Assembly: GCF_022811685.1 (NCBI RefSeq)
Contig: NZ_CP094532.1
Coordinates: 2,522,501 to 2,586,500 of the forward strand
Length of the DNA stretch: 64,000 bases
From: Chryseobacterium suipulveris
GTDB taxonomy: Bacteria; Bacteroidota; Bacteroidia; Flavobacteriales; Weeksellaceae
Direction: 5' to 3'
The notes under the pieces are model-generated. The model saw nothing but the letters and a program-made list of their open reading frames with translations, made no database searches and was not told the DNA's origin. Each line of letters begins with the position of its first letter. Position 1 is the stretch's first letter. This document shows, one piece after another, positions 45,575 to 54,249 of this stretch. Made by a program: the position numbers and the translations under genes.

Positions 45575-47860
45575 TTAATTGCCATCTCTTCGCTGTGCAT
45601 CGAGAACGGCGATCGTTGCCAAGTTCACAATCTCGTCCACACTTGCGCGCATCTGCAGCACGTGAACCGGCTTTTTCAACCCCATCATGATCGGACCGAC
45701 GATTTGTGCAACCTTCATTCCGCGGATGATTTTATATGAGAGATTCGCACTCTCCAGATTTGGGAATACGAAAACATTGGCTGGATTTGTACCGAGTTTT
45801 GAGAATGGATAATCCGAAAGATGATCCGCATTCATCGCAAAGTCCGGCTGTATTTCACCATCCACGACCATTTTCGGATATTTCTCGTGGAGGATCGAAA
45901 CTGCTTTCGACACCTTTTTTGAGGTTTCAGAAATCGCCGCAAAATTCTCGAAAGAAAGCATCGCGATTCTTGGTTCTATGGCAAAACTTTTCACGGTCAT
46001 CTCACACATTCTAGCAATATTCACCAAATCTTCCGAAGTCGGATTCTGGATAATCGAAGCGTCGGAGAAAAACATCGGTTTTTTCTCGGTGATAATCATC
46101 ATCATTGATGCTACTTTGTCAACACCTTTGTCTTTTTCAATGACTTCGAGAACCGGTTTCAGGACTGAAGAATAATTTTTGGAGAAACCGACAATCAGCG
46201 CGTCAGTATCCCCGTGTTCCAACATTAACGGGCCAAAATAATCTCTTTGGCGAACGAACCTTTTCGCTTTGTACTCGTTCATTCCCTTTCGCTGACGTCT
46301 TTTCCAAAGCGTGTCGCGGTACTTCACGCGGTATTCTTCCTGGTCGTCGTCCATCGGATCCACAATCGGAACATTCAGCTCGATACCGAATTTCTTCATC
46401 TGCTCCTTGATGTATTTTTTCTCACCCAAAAGAATCGGATGTGCAATTCCTTCTTCGTAAAGAATCTGTGCCGCTTTCAACACGTTGTATTCCTCTGCAT
46501 TTCCGAGGGTAACACGTTTCGGATTCGAGCGGGCACGGTTTTGCATCATTCGGATGAGTTTCTCGTCACGCCCCATTCTATCGAGAAGCGCATTTTCATA
46601 CTCCTCAAAATCAGTGATGGGTTTTCCGGCAACTCCGCTTTCCATCGCAGCTTTTGCAACTGCAATCGAAACACGGGTTATCAATCGGTTATCAAATGGT
46701 TTTGGAATAAAATACTCTTTTCCGAAATTCAGACCTTTCAGATTATATGCCAAGATCACGGCTTCAGGAACGGGTTCTTTTGCCAAATCTGCAATGGCGC
46801 GAACTGCCGCCAATTTCATTGGTTCGTTAATGGAAGTCGCCTGAACATCAAGTGCACCACGGAAAATATATGGGAAACCAAGCACATTATTTACCTGGTT
46901 CGGATAATCGCTTCTTCCGGTTGCCATAATCGTATCTTTTCTGGTTTCCATTGCGAGGTTGTACTCGATTTCCGGATCAGGATTTGCCAAACCGAAAACG
47001 ATCGGATTTTCAGCCATCGACAACAACATTTCAGGAGTCATCACATTACCTTTAGAAAGTCCCACGAAAACATCTGCACCTTTCAGCGCCTCCTCTAAAG
47101 TGGAAATTTCAGTATTGGCGATAAAGTCGATTTTTTCGGGAGTGAGGTTTTCTCTTTTATGGTTAATGACGCCTTTGGAATCACACATTAGGATATTTTC
47201 CTTTTTCAAACCGAGCTGCATGTACAGATGGGTACAGGCAATTGCTGCTGCTCCAGCTCCGTTCACAACGGTTTTTACTTCACCGATTTTCTTACCGGCA
47301 AGTTCAAGAGCGTTGAGCAAAGCCGCCGCAGAAATAATCGCAGTTCCGTGCTGGTCGTCGTGCATCAACGGAATGTCGAGTTCGTTTTTCAGTCGCTGTT
47401 CGATATAGAAAGCTTCCGGCGCTTTAATGTCTTCGAGGTTAATTCCACCAAAAGTCGGCGCGATTCCTTTCACAATCTCGATGAATTTATCGGGATCTTT
47501 TTCGTCGATCTCAATGTCGAAAACATTGATGTCGGCGAAGATTTTAAACAAAAGTCCTTTCCCTTCCATCACTGGTTTTGAAGCTTCCGCACCGATGTCG
47601 CCCAAACCGAGAACCGCAGTTCCGTTTGAAATTACGGCAACCAAATTTCCTTTTCCGGTGTAGTCGTACGATGTTTTTGGGTTCTTTTCGATTTCGAGAC
47701 ACGGAATCGCAACTCCAGGAGAATACGCCAATGAAAGGTCTCTCGCCGTAGAGTGTGGTTTTGATGGAATGACTTCTATTTTTCCTTTGGGCTCTGCTTT
47801 GTGGTAATCAAGCGCGGCCTGGTTAAAGTTTTTTTCGTCTCTTTTATTTTTGTTAGGCAT
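45575..47860 (-). CDS. maeB: NADP-dependent malic enzyme with phosphotransacetylase-like domain
   Basis: Bifunctional-type malic enzyme of 761 residues, oxidatively decarboxylating malate to pyruvate. The malic N-domain is about 15-150 (SLAYSPGVAIPCLEI, GLGDIGAEASKPVMEGK), NAD(P)-binding domain about 160-420 (VVNGAGAAAIAC), and a C-terminal phosphotransacetylase-like domain about 430-761 that in relatives is regulatory rather than catalytic. Order maeB-ruvA-sprA is one that I recall from other Flavobacteriia. Confidence 0.94.
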   Translation of the reverse strand: MPNKNKRDEKNFNQAALDYHKAEPKGKIEVIPSKPHSTARDLSLAYSPGVAIPCLEIEKNPKTSYDYTGKGNLVAVISNGTAVLGLGDIGAEASKPVMEGKGLLFKIFADINVFDIEIDEKDPDKFIEIVKGIAPTFGGINLEDIKAPEAFYIEQRLKNELDIPLMHDDQHGTAIISAAALLNALELAGKKIGEVKTVVNGAGAAAIACTHLYMQLGLKKENILMCDSKGVINHKRENLTPEKIDFIANTEISTLEEALKGADVFVGLSKGNVMTPEMLLSMAENPIVFGLANPDPEIEYNLAMETRKDTIMATGRSDYPNQVNNVLGFPYIFRGALDVQATSINEPMKLAAVRAIADLAKEPVPEAVILAYNLKGLNFGKEYFIPKPFDNRLITRVSIAVAKAAMESGVAGKPITDFEEYENALLDRMGRDEKLIRMMQNRARSNPKRVTLGNAEEYNVLKAAQILYEEGIAHPILLGEKKYIKEQMKKFGIELNVPIVDPMDDDQEEYRVKYRDTLWKRRQRKGMNEYKAKRFVRQRDYFGPLMLEHGDTDALIVGFSKNYSSVLKPVLEVIEKDKGVDKVASMMMIITEKKPMFFSDASIIQNPTSEDLVNIARMCEMTVKSFAIEPRIAMLSFENFAAISETSKKVSKAVSILHEKYPKMVVDGEIQPDFAMNADHLSDYPFSKLGTNPANVFVFPNLESANLSYKIIRGMKVAQIVGPIMMGLKKPVHVLQMRASVDEIVNLATIAVLDAQRRDGN

Positions 47861-47891
47861 TTCAGGGGTTTGAAGTTTGGGGTTTGAGGTT

Positions 47892-47909
47892 TGATCCCGA
47901 ATTTACGGG
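47892..47909. repeat. ATCCCG-AATTTA-CGGGAT hairpin in GTTTGAGGTTTGA tract
   Basis: Between maeB and the kinase, degenerate GTTTGAAG/GTTTGAGG words surround the perfect stem ATCCCG / CGGGAT (47894-47911 region). It may terminate the kinase gene transcribed from the right. Confidence 0.45.
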
Positions 47910-47943
47910 ATAGGAGTTTCAGGTTTGGCGCTGAATCTGAAAG

Positions 47944-48804
47944 TTAATCCATATTCAGGATATATTTTTTATGGTAATCTACCAAGCTTTCGATGGGTTT
48001 CTGCACAATCACTCCCACATTGAGGTTGAGTTCGGCAGCGGCTGCACGCAGGATATCTTCATAATAAAATGCAATCGAACCGATGAAATTGATCTCGGCT
48101 TCTTTCGCTTCTTCATACGGCAAAACCTGGTAATCGAGGAAGTTCTTCATCTCGTCGAAAACCATATTCTGGAAGTACGGATGACTTTTCCTTTCCACTA
48201 CAAATTTATTGAAATCAGCAAGATAGGCATTTGCACGCGGATTGTGGTACATATTCTTGATCGCCTCCTCAATGGTCAAATTATATTTTTCAATAAAACC
48301 ATTGTGCAGATCTGCAGGAAGTTTTTTCATAAAGAACCTTCGCAGCAAATGTTTTCCGATGGCGCTTCCGCTCCCTTCGTCACCAATCAGGAAACCGAGT
48401 GACGGCAGTTCTCTCCTGATTTTCTCCCCATCAAAATAACAGGAATTCGAACCGGTTCCAAGAATGCATACAATTGCAGGTTTTCCGTTGTAGGCAGCGT
48501 AAGCAGCGGCAGTGAGGTCTTCTTTCACGGTAATTTCAGTGGTTTTGAAAATCTTCTGAAATTCATTTTCAACCAACGCCACATTTTCGGGAACGCCACA
48601 ACCGGAGCCGTAGAAAAATATTTTCTGAAGGGAATCCTTAATAGAAACGAGACTGCCGTTTTTCTCTATTTCGGGCACGATCATTTCCGGATTGATTATA
48701 TTGGGATTGAAACCGATTGTTTCTGTCTTCAGGAAAATCTTACCGAACTTGTCGAGAATTACCCAGTCGCATTTTGTGGAGCCGCCGTCAACAATTGCAA
48801 TCAT
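47944..48804 (-). CDS. N-acetylglucosamine kinase-like BadF/BadG family ATPase
   Basis: Sugar-kinase-fold protein of 286 residues. Phosphate-binding motifs are IAIVDGGSTKCDWVIL at the start, ILGTGSNSCYFDG near 115, and the adenosine-side GDEGSGSAIGKHLL near 140. Closest to the eukaryotic-type NagK/BadF family, which phosphorylate N-acetylglucosamine taken up or recycled from peptidoglycan; substrate is not proved here. A glucosaminidase is encoded at 23.9 kb, which could supply the sugar, but that is inference. Confidence 0.85.
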   Translation of the reverse strand: MIAIVDGGSTKCDWVILDKFGKIFLKTETIGFNPNIINPEMIVPEIEKNGSLVSIKDSLQKIFFYGSGCGVPENVALVENEFQKIFKTTEITVKEDLTAAAYAAYNGKPAIVCILGTGSNSCYFDGEKIRRELPSLGFLIGDEGSGSAIGKHLLRRFFMKKLPADLHNGFIEKYNLTIEEAIKNMYHNPRANAYLADFNKFVVERKSHPYFQNMVFDEMKNFLDYQVLPYEEAKEAEINFIGSIAFYYEDILRAAAAELNLNVGVIVQKPIESLVDYHKKYILNMD

Positions 48805-48936
48805 ACGCTGAAAGTTTAATCTGCTAAAATATTAATTTAATTTGAAAATGGTTCAGATTTACCCATATTTTCCGCTTATAAAAAAGTGAAGCAATCCAAA
48901 AATGAATTGCTTTATTTTTTTCTATGTGATTAGGTC

Positions 48937-49182
48937 TTACTCCACATTCAACACTTCCCGAATTTCCGGAGCGTGCTGCTTGATGGTGTTTTCCACACCC
49001 AGCTTCATGGTCGAGAAACTCATTGGGCAACCGTTGCAGTTTCCGATCAGCTTTACATATACGGTTTGTTCAGCTACATCAACCAATTCTATATCACCGC
49101 CGTCTTTGTTGAGGAAAGGTCGGATTGATTCCAGCGCCTCCAGAACTTTGGTTACGGTTTCTTCGTGTTTTTTCTGTTTCAT
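48937..49182 (-). CDS. NifU-like/NfuA C-terminal domain scaffold protein
   Basis: Stand-alone NifU C-terminal domain of 81 residues with the Fe-S binding CNGC motif (GNCNGCPMSFSTMKLGVENTI). Such proteins carry an iron-sulphur cluster to targets. It lies next to the Mrp ATPase on the same strand, with a 121 bp gap that holds a dispersed repeat. Confidence 0.9.
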   Translation of the reverse strand: MKQKKHEETVTKVLEALESIRPFLNKDGGDIELVDVAEQTVYVKLIGNCNGCPMSFSTMKLGVENTIKQHAPEIREVLNVE

Positions 49183-49223
49183 AATCTTTTTCGCATTTGA
49201 GATGGTTGAAATTCTTTACAAGC

Positions 49224-49266
49224 AATCGACTCCGCCGATGCGCTGTGGACAATTGACTCCGTCGAA
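49224..49266. repeat. dispersed word AATTGACTCCGTCGAA, copy 2
   Basis: AATTGACTCCGTCGAA at 49251-49266 equals 13386-13401. A diverged copy, AATCGACTCCGCCGA, stands 27 bp before it at 49224-49238, so the unit is tandem here. It lies between the NfuA-like gene and apbC. Confidence 0.65.
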
Positions 49267-49303
49267 CCACTTCGTTAGGTTTCGCGATTTGTCCTTACTT
49301 TCC

Positions 49304-50407
49304 TTACTTTTTCGGTGAGCAACCTGCCATTGTTGTGATTTTCACAGCTTCTGTCGGAGGAAGGTTTTTGTTTCTTTCCACCAAACTTTCGATCATATTC
49401 TGGGTCGTTTTGGTATAGATTTCCTCGATCTTGGAACCTTCCTGCAATGCAGCGGGTCTTCCGACATCACCCGATTCACGGATGCTCTGGATGATCGGGA
49501 TTTCACCAAGAACCGGGATTCCCAAATCTTCTGCCAAATACTGCGCTCCCTGGTTTCCGAAAATGTAGTATTTGTTTTCCGGCAATTCTTCAGGAGTGAA
49601 GTACGCCATATTTTCGATCAGTCCCAAAACCGGAATATTGATGCTTTCCATTGTGAACATCGCGATTCCCTTTCTAACGTCGGCTAATGCGATATGTTGC
49701 GGAGTCGAAACAATCACCGCTCCCGTTACCGGAACTTCCTGTACGATGGAAAGGTGGATGTCGCCTGTTCCCGGCGGTAAATCGATGAGCAGGAAATCGA
49801 GTTCGCCCCAATGTGCGTCGCGGATCATTTGGTTTAACGCTTTTGAAGCCATCGGTCCACGCCAAACTACCGCCTGGTTTGCTCCCGAGAAATATCCGAT
49901 GGAGAGCATTTTCACGCCGTAGTTCTCAATCGGCTTCATTAGATTCTTACCGCCAACTTCAACGGATAAAGGTTTTGAGCCAAAAGTATCGAGCATTGTC
50001 GGAATTGAGGGTCCGTAAATATCGGCATCCAAAACCCCGACTTTGAAGCCCATTTTTGCCAAAGTTACGGCGATATTCGTCGTTACGGTAGATTTTCCTA
50101 CCCCACCTTTTCCGGATGCGATGGCGATGATATTCTGGATTCCGGGGATTTGCTTCCCTTTGATCTGGCTTTTCTGAATTTCTGAAGGTTCCGGGGAATT
50201 GATTTTCAGTTTCAGAACAATGTCTTCACCGAATTCTGTTGCAAACGCCTGCTTCATTGCCACCTCCAGTTTTTTCTTTTCGTGCATTGCAGGTGAATGC
50301 GCCGTCATATCGATATACACGTCGTTTCCCATTACCTGGAAATTGTGTACCAAGTCATCAACTTCAATTTCTTTCAGGAAATCCTGAACTTTTGCTTTCG
50401 TCAACAT
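49304..50407 (-). CDS. Mrp/NBP35-type Fe-S cluster carrier ATPase
   Basis: P-loop ATPase of 367 residues (ApbC/Mrp family) that helps deliver iron-sulphur clusters. A MIP18/DUF59-like domain is at 1-80, the deviant Walker A is SGKGGVGKSTVTTN at about 94-106, and ATPase motifs are DADIYGPSIP and LIDLPPGTGDIHL. Most Mrp proteins have a CxxC near ENMxYF; here that region reads ENMAYFTPEELPENKYYIF and has no cysteine. The only late cysteine is in AGCSPKK at the C-terminus. Cluster binding may thus differ. Confidence 0.9.
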   Translation of the reverse strand: MLTKAKVQDFLKEIEVDDLVHNFQVMGNDVYIDMTAHSPAMHEKKKLEVAMKQAFATEFGEDIVLKLKINSPEPSEIQKSQIKGKQIPGIQNIIAIASGKGGVGKSTVTTNIAVTLAKMGFKVGVLDADIYGPSIPTMLDTFGSKPLSVEVGGKNLMKPIENYGVKMLSIGYFSGANQAVVWRGPMASKALNQMIRDAHWGELDFLLIDLPPGTGDIHLSIVQEVPVTGAVIVSTPQHIALADVRKGIAMFTMESINIPVLGLIENMAYFTPEELPENKYYIFGNQGAQYLAEDLGIPVLGEIPIIQSIRESGDVGRPAALQEGSKIEEIYTKTTQNMIESLVERNKNLPPTEAVKITTMAGCSPKK

Positions 50408-50431
50408 AATTTTCTACTGTAAAATGATTGA

Positions 50432-50439
50432 CAAATTTA
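50432..50439 (-). promoter_or_regulatory. -7 element upstream of apbC
   Basis: TAAATTTG on the minus strand at 50432-50439. A -33 is not found at the usual distance. Leader about 20 nt. Confidence 0.4.
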
Positions 50440-50487
50440 AGCAAAATTTTCCTTATTTAGAATCAATAAAATCTATGACATTTATCT

Positions 50488-50517
50488 TAAAAAAATGACG
50501 GTAAAAACCGCCATTTT
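50488..50517 (-). terminator. terminator beyond the dicarboxylate carrier
   Basis: In the minus direction AAAATGGCGG pairs with CCGTCATTTT (50492-50517) and is followed by a T run. It is 300 bp downstream of the carrier gene's stop; the three-way-junction element lies between. Confidence 0.65.
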
Positions 50518-50556
50518 GTCTGCAAATATTTGAAAATACCCGTGCATTAAGAGCTC

Positions 50557-50727
50557 TTTAAAACGCAAAGAATTATCAACTGCGCTCCCAAACTTCATGA
50601 GGGCAAAGTATTAATCTGCAGGCAGATTTTTTGAAGCTCACTCTTTCCACGCTTCATCAATTCGCGACGGCGAATAAAACTTTGCCACCTTAATGTTATG
50701 AGTATGATTCTAAACTTTTGCGTTTAA
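50557..50727. repeat. three-way-junction element, copy 2
   Basis: Outer arms TTAAAACGCAAAG (50558-50570) / CTTTTGCGTTTAA (50715-50727); closing stem GGCAAAGT (50602-50609) / ACTTTGCC (50679-50686); hairpins AATCTGC-AG-GCAGATT (50613-50628) and ATTCGC-GACG-GCGAAT (50660-50675) separated by ACGCTTCATCAA. Same plan as 25990-26140 with different paired bases. It fills most of the 411 bp gap; no gene seen there. Confidence 0.65.
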
Positions 50728-50818
50728 GAATTATGTAACATCGGCTTTTCTTTTGGCTTCAAGAAAAAATGATAATTGAAAACTAAATTCACCTCAGGTT
50801 TGAAAAGGTTTTTAGAAA

Positions 50819-52069
50819 TTACAATTCTCCACCGTGATTATCCAGCTGTCCTTCCCATTTCGAAACTGCGGAAGTTGCCAAAGCATTTCCGAGCACGTTG
50901 GTCATACTTCTTCCCATATCGCAGAAATGGTCGATCGGCAGAATCAGCGCGATTCCTTCCGGCGGAATTCCGAACATCGTGCAGGTTGCGACAATGATTA
51001 CCAAACTTGCTCTTGGAACACCCGCGATTCCTTTGGAAGTTAACATTAACACCAAAAGCATGGTGATTTGTTGACCGATGCTCATTTCTATTCCGTAGAT
51101 CTGTGCGATGAAGATTGACGCGAAAGTCATGTACATCATACTTCCGTCGAGGTTAAAGGAATATCCTAAAGGTAGGATGAACGACACAACTCTGTTGTTG
51201 CAGCCGAAACGTTCCAACTCTTCTACCAGTTTTGGGAAAACCGCTTCGGAACTTGTGGTGGAAAACGCGATGAGTAAAGGTGCCTTTATTCTTCTGAAAA
51301 GTTCGAAAAGTCTATTCCCTAAAATCAGATATCCTACGATGCAGAGAACCAACCACAACACTCCCAATGCAATGAAAAAATCGCGGAGATAAATTGCGTA
51401 AACCTTGAAAATCTCGAAACCATTAGTTGCAACTACTGCTGCGATTGCGCCCAAAACACCGAGTGGAGCGACCCACATAATATAGCCCACCATTTTCAGG
51501 ATTGCGTGTGCGCAGATGTCGAATGCCTTGGTAATCGGTTTGGTATATTCCTCTCCCATATTTGCCAACGCAACACCGAACATAATGGAAAATACTACAA
51601 TTTGTAATACCTCATTAGTTGCGAATGCCTCGAAAACACTTTTCGGGAAGATGTGTTTCACAAAATCTTCCATCGAGAATCCTTTGCTGGATTTAATGAG
51701 ATCGTCTGCAGATGCGTGATCCTGAATCGGAAGCTGCGTTACGTGACCAGGTTCGAGCCAGTTTACAAAAATCAACCCGATGAAAAGCGAAACTAACGAT
51801 GCTGAAAGAAACCACAACATCGCCTTTGTTCCCACTCTACCAATCATTTTGATGTCGCTCATCTTTGCAATTCCCACAACGAGCGTGGTGAAAACGAGCG
51901 GCGCGATAATCATCTGTACCAAACGGATGAAGATGGTTCCTAAAAGTTTAATGTTCTTGGCGAATGATTCCGCGCTGTCTGCGTACTGATAATGCACGAC
52001 ACCGCCCATCGCAACACCCACAACCAAACCGATGATGATGGCGATGAAGAGTTTGTTTTGACCTTTCAT
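50819..52069 (-). CDS. dicarboxylate/amino acid:cation symporter
   Basis: DAACS family transporter of 416 residues with eight helices and two re-entrant loops, taking up glutamate, aspartate or C4-dicarboxylates with Na+ or H+. Visible signatures: the serine-rich loop FSTTSSEAVFPKLVEEL, the NLDGSMMYM segment (family NMDGT), and GIAGVPRASLVII before the last part. The substrate cannot be decided. A -7 element is at 52105-52112; the candidate RNA at 52150 lies further upstream. Confidence 0.93.
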   Translation of the reverse strand: MKGQNKLFIAIIIGLVVGVAMGGVVHYQYADSAESFAKNIKLLGTIFIRLVQMIIAPLVFTTLVVGIAKMSDIKMIGRVGTKAMLWFLSASLVSLFIGLIFVNWLEPGHVTQLPIQDHASADDLIKSSKGFSMEDFVKHIFPKSVFEAFATNEVLQIVVFSIMFGVALANMGEEYTKPITKAFDICAHAILKMVGYIMWVAPLGVLGAIAAVVATNGFEIFKVYAIYLRDFFIALGVLWLVLCIVGYLILGNRLFELFRRIKAPLLIAFSTTSSEAVFPKLVEELERFGCNNRVVSFILPLGYSFNLDGSMMYMTFASIFIAQIYGIEMSIGQQITMLLVLMLTSKGIAGVPRASLVIIVATCTMFGIPPEGIALILPIDHFCDMGRSMTNVLGNALATSAVSKWEGQLDNHGGEL

Positions 52070-52104
52070 AGAAGTTCTTTTTGCTGTTTTTTTTTCGAAG
52101 ATTA

Positions 52105-52112
52105 CAAATATA
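52105..52112 (-). promoter_or_regulatory. -7 element of the symporter gene
   Basis: TATATTTG on the minus strand at 52105-52112, about 35 bp before the ATG. No -33 match. Confidence 0.4.
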
Positions 52113-52149
52113 GATTTTTTTTGCTTTGCCGAAGTGGTCGAGGGAGCTG

Positions 52150-52283
52150 TATTTCGGACAAGCGATAGAAGTGGAAATCCTTTTTGTTTTTTTTTGCGTT
52201 GGAAATGAAGTTGGAAAAAACAAAAAGATTGTAACGGATAGCGCGGTCCCGACGAAACTTTTTCTTAAAAAAAGTTGTCGGGA
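52150..52283 (+). ncRNA. candidate structured RNA, copy 2 of 2
   Basis: Second copy of the pattern at 2084-2165. GATAGAAGTGGAAATCC leads to a long stem, TCCTTTTTGTTTTTT (52179-52193) with AAAAAACAAAAAGA (near 52215-52228), then GTAACGGATAGCGCG. It continues with TCCCGAC (52247-52253) / GTCGGGA (52277-52283) enclosing AACTTTTT/AAAAAGTT. The stem differs from copy 1 while the flanking words are kept. Confidence 0.4.
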
Positions 52284-52291
52284 TGGCCCAT

Positions 52292-52321
52292 AAAAAAACC
52301 CCTGAAAAAAATCAGAGGTTT
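52292..52321 (-). terminator. terminator of the BON/SH3 genes
   Basis: AACCcCTGA / TCAGaGGTT stem around an A loop, then seven Ts in the minus direction. The stop of the SH3 gene is at 52344. Confidence 0.75.
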
Positions 52322-52343
52322 AGGTTGGTTGTATTGTGGTTTG

Positions 52344-52763
52344 TTATGCTCTCAAATATCTTGCATAAGCGTAACCTTCTGTTCCTGAAGAAGTTCTAAC
52401 TTTCCACCAGTCGTCAGAAGTTTGCTCAACCAAAGTTACGTTTTCGCCTTTCGCAGCTTTTCCTACGATTGCTCCTTCTGTTGAAGGTTCCTGACGAATG
52501 TTGAGGTTGGATTCCTCGGTTGCCACTGTCAAAGCAGCTCCTGAAGCCAATCCTGTAACTTGCACGTCAACATTGATGTCGGAAGCGGAATAGGTTGCGT
52601 CGATTGCTCCCAAAGCGTTCCATACCGCGTCTTTTGCAGCGGTGTTTGCAGCGTTTCCGGAAACATAAAGGATTCCGTCCTGCTCTGTAACCTGAAGTCC
52701 GGAGATTCCCGCAGACTGAGCCGCAGCGATTACTCCTGCGTATTTATCTTGTAATGCACTCAT
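52344..52763 (-). CDS. BON-like and SH3 domain protein
   Basis: Protein of 139 residues without a signal peptide. The first half (GISGLQVTEQDGILYVSGNAANTAAKDAVW) has BON-like character, and the second half (SNLNIRQEPSTEGAIVGKAAKGENVTLVEQ ... GYAYARYL) is a bacterial SH3 domain. Close similarity in composition to its neighbour at 52770, only 6 bp away, suggests one operon. Likely role in envelope stress or binding; not proved. Confidence 0.85.
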   Translation of the reverse strand: MSALQDKYAGVIAAAQSAGISGLQVTEQDGILYVSGNAANTAAKDAVWNALGAIDATYSASDINVDVQVTGLASGAALTVATEESNLNIRQEPSTEGAIVGKAAKGENVTLVEQTSDDWWKVRTSSGTEGYAYARYLRA

Positions 52764-52769
52764 TTCTAA

Positions 52770-53249
52770 TTATTTTACAGTGTAATTATAGTTAACTTTT
52801 CCAGCTTTCAAAGCGTCAACCGACATTTTGATTTTTCTTGCCTGCTCAGGAGAAACGTTTCCTGTAAGTGTCAATTCGCCGTTGATCACCTCAACTTTTA
52901 CTGAAGGGAAATCTTTCACAGCGTCGGTCACTTTTTGCTGAACTGCAGGATCCACAGCAGAAGTAGTTTCAACCACTACAGGAGCTGCGATTGTTGACAT
53001 ATCGTGTACATCCTTGATTCCTGGGATTGCTTTCAGGGAAGCGATCATTGCGTCTCTTGAAGCTTCGTCAGCAAAAGTTCCGCTCAAATGCGCTGCTCCG
53101 TCTTTTACCTCAACAGAAGCGTTTGGATTAGAAGTTACAACAGTAGTTGCCTGAGTTTGAAGTTCGGCATCAGAAACTTTTTTCTTACATGCGATAGAAC
53201 CGAATGACACTGCAAGTGCCAAAGCTGCCATAGCGAGTGTTTTTTTCAT
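52770..53249 (-). CDS. BON domain lipoprotein
   Basis: Lipoprotein of 159 residues with lipobox (GSIAC, C21) and two BON domains: VVTSNPNASVEVKDGAAHLSG and AVKDFPSVKVEVINGELTLTGNVSPEQ. BON domains bind phospholipid; OsmY-like proteins are stress-induced. The start at 53249 removes four non-signal residues. It is followed at 6 bp by the SH3 protein. A -7 TAAATTTG is at 53287-53294. Confidence 0.88.
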   Translation of the reverse strand: MKKTLAMAALALAVSFGSIACKKKVSDAELQTQATTVVTSNPNASVEVKDGAAHLSGTFADEASRDAMIASLKAIPGIKDVHDMSTIAAPVVVETTSAVDPAVQQKVTDAVKDFPSVKVEVINGELTLTGNVSPEQARKIKMSVDALKAGKVNYNYTVK

Positions 53250-53285
53250 AGTTGAATTCATTTAAAATGTTAAAAAAATTATAGT

Positions 53286-53493
53286 TCAAATTTAACAATA
53301 AAATGTATGCCGAATTCTTAAAGAATGATAAATTTTTCTTAAATCTTTTGCAAGTTTTTGATTAGGAGCAATATATTTTGATAGAAAATTTTCTTTACCG
53401 TTCCCCAAAGGGAGGAAAACTTTCTTCAAATATCTGAGTATTACAAACGAATCCTCACTTTTATCAAAGGATTTCAAAGATAGTGAATTTTTC
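53286..53493. other. A/T-rich gap with a decayed CCCC repeat
   Basis: Nothing gene-like is supported here. TTTTCTTTACC...CCCCAAAGGGAGGAAAAC (53385-53420) resembles the start of the element at 60861-60945 and may be a degraded copy. Confidence 0.35.
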
Positions 53494-54108
53494 TTAATGG
53501 TTTTCGATGGTTCGAAAGGTAAGATTGATTCGCGGTTCGGCGACTTTCGTGGTTGGCGGAAGCCGGTGAAGCCAGTGAGATTGGGTTTCGTCTTTCATTA
53601 CAAGCAAGCTGCCGTGTTCGAGGACGAGTTCTACTTTCTCTTTGCTGGTTTTGTGTTTGAATGAGAACTTACGTTCCGCACCGAAACTGAGCGATGCGAT
53701 GGCGCCGTTTTTCTTCAGATCCTTTTCGCCGTCGCTGTGATACGCCATTCCTTCGGAACCGTCGTGATAAAGGTTGAGCAAACAGGAATTGTAGGTTTCC
53801 CTGGTTTTGATCTCGACAATTTTCTTGAGATCCAAAAGAGCATCCGTCCAAATTAAAGCTTGTTTTGTTCTTCCCGAATAGGAGTACTCAAAATTTTCAT
53901 CACCGAACCAGGCGACTTTTCTTTTGGTTTCGATAAGTTTTCCGAAGATGACGGCTTGATCAGCTTTCCAGGGAATCTCGCTCATCAGGATTCTAAAACA
54001 AGCATCCGCTTCTTCTTTAGTAAAAATCTTTCCATAATAATTGACGGTTCCGTCTTTGGGAAGAAGATTTTTGGTAGGGTCAAAGATTTGGTCGAAGAGA
54101 TTTTGCAT
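53494..54108 (-). CDS. AlkB family alpha-ketoglutarate-dependent dioxygenase
   Basis: Fe(II)/2-oxoglutarate enzyme that repairs alkylated DNA or RNA bases by oxidative demethylation. 204 residues. Iron ligands H124, D126 (AYHSDGE) and H181 (LHRLPPT), 2-oxoglutarate arginines R193 and R199 (RINLTFR). Nucleotide lid residues EYSYSG are also typical. Class is close to AlkB homologues ABH2/ABH3-like in bacteria. Confidence 0.93.
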   Translation of the reverse strand: MQNLFDQIFDPTKNLLPKDGTVNYYGKIFTKEEADACFRILMSEIPWKADQAVIFGKLIETKRKVAWFGDENFEYSYSGRTKQALIWTDALLDLKKIVEIKTRETYNSCLLNLYHDGSEGMAYHSDGEKDLKKNGAIASLSFGAERKFSFKHKTSKEKVELVLEHGSLLVMKDETQSHWLHRLPPTTKVAEPRINLTFRTIENH

Positions 54109-54133
54109 AGATAAAAATAATGAAGCTGCTGGA

Positions 54134-54170
54134 AAAAACCTTCGGTTTTTGGACAGATCGCGATCTGTCC
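54134..54170. terminator. hairpins downstream of speB
   Basis: AAAACC-TTC-GGTTTT at about 54136-54149 and the perfect 20 bp palindrome GGACAGATCGCGATCTGTCC at 54151-54170. Together they could terminate speB transcription towards alkB. Confidence 0.5.
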
Positions 54171-54198
54171 GTACGGAGTGTGATATTTTATATTTTAT

Positions 54199-54240
54199 CT
54201 TTTTCCTTGTTTCTTTTTCCTTGTTTCTTTTTCCTTGTTT
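54199..54240. repeat. three 14 bp tandem repeats
   Basis: CTTTTTCCTTGTTT three times in a row without change (54199-54212, 54213-54226, 54227-54240), then a partial unit, ending 9 bp before the speB stop codon. Confidence 0.9.
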
Positions 54241-54249
54241 CTTGTTTCT

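Noticed and set aside
46247..47098. 283-residue plus-strand frame opposite maeB
   Set aside because: Antisense shadow of a well-supported gene; Phe/Cys/His-rich and without family features.
53292..53477. 61-residue minus-strand frame upstream of the BON lipoprotein
   Set aside because: No conserved feature, and the gap contains a decayed repeat.
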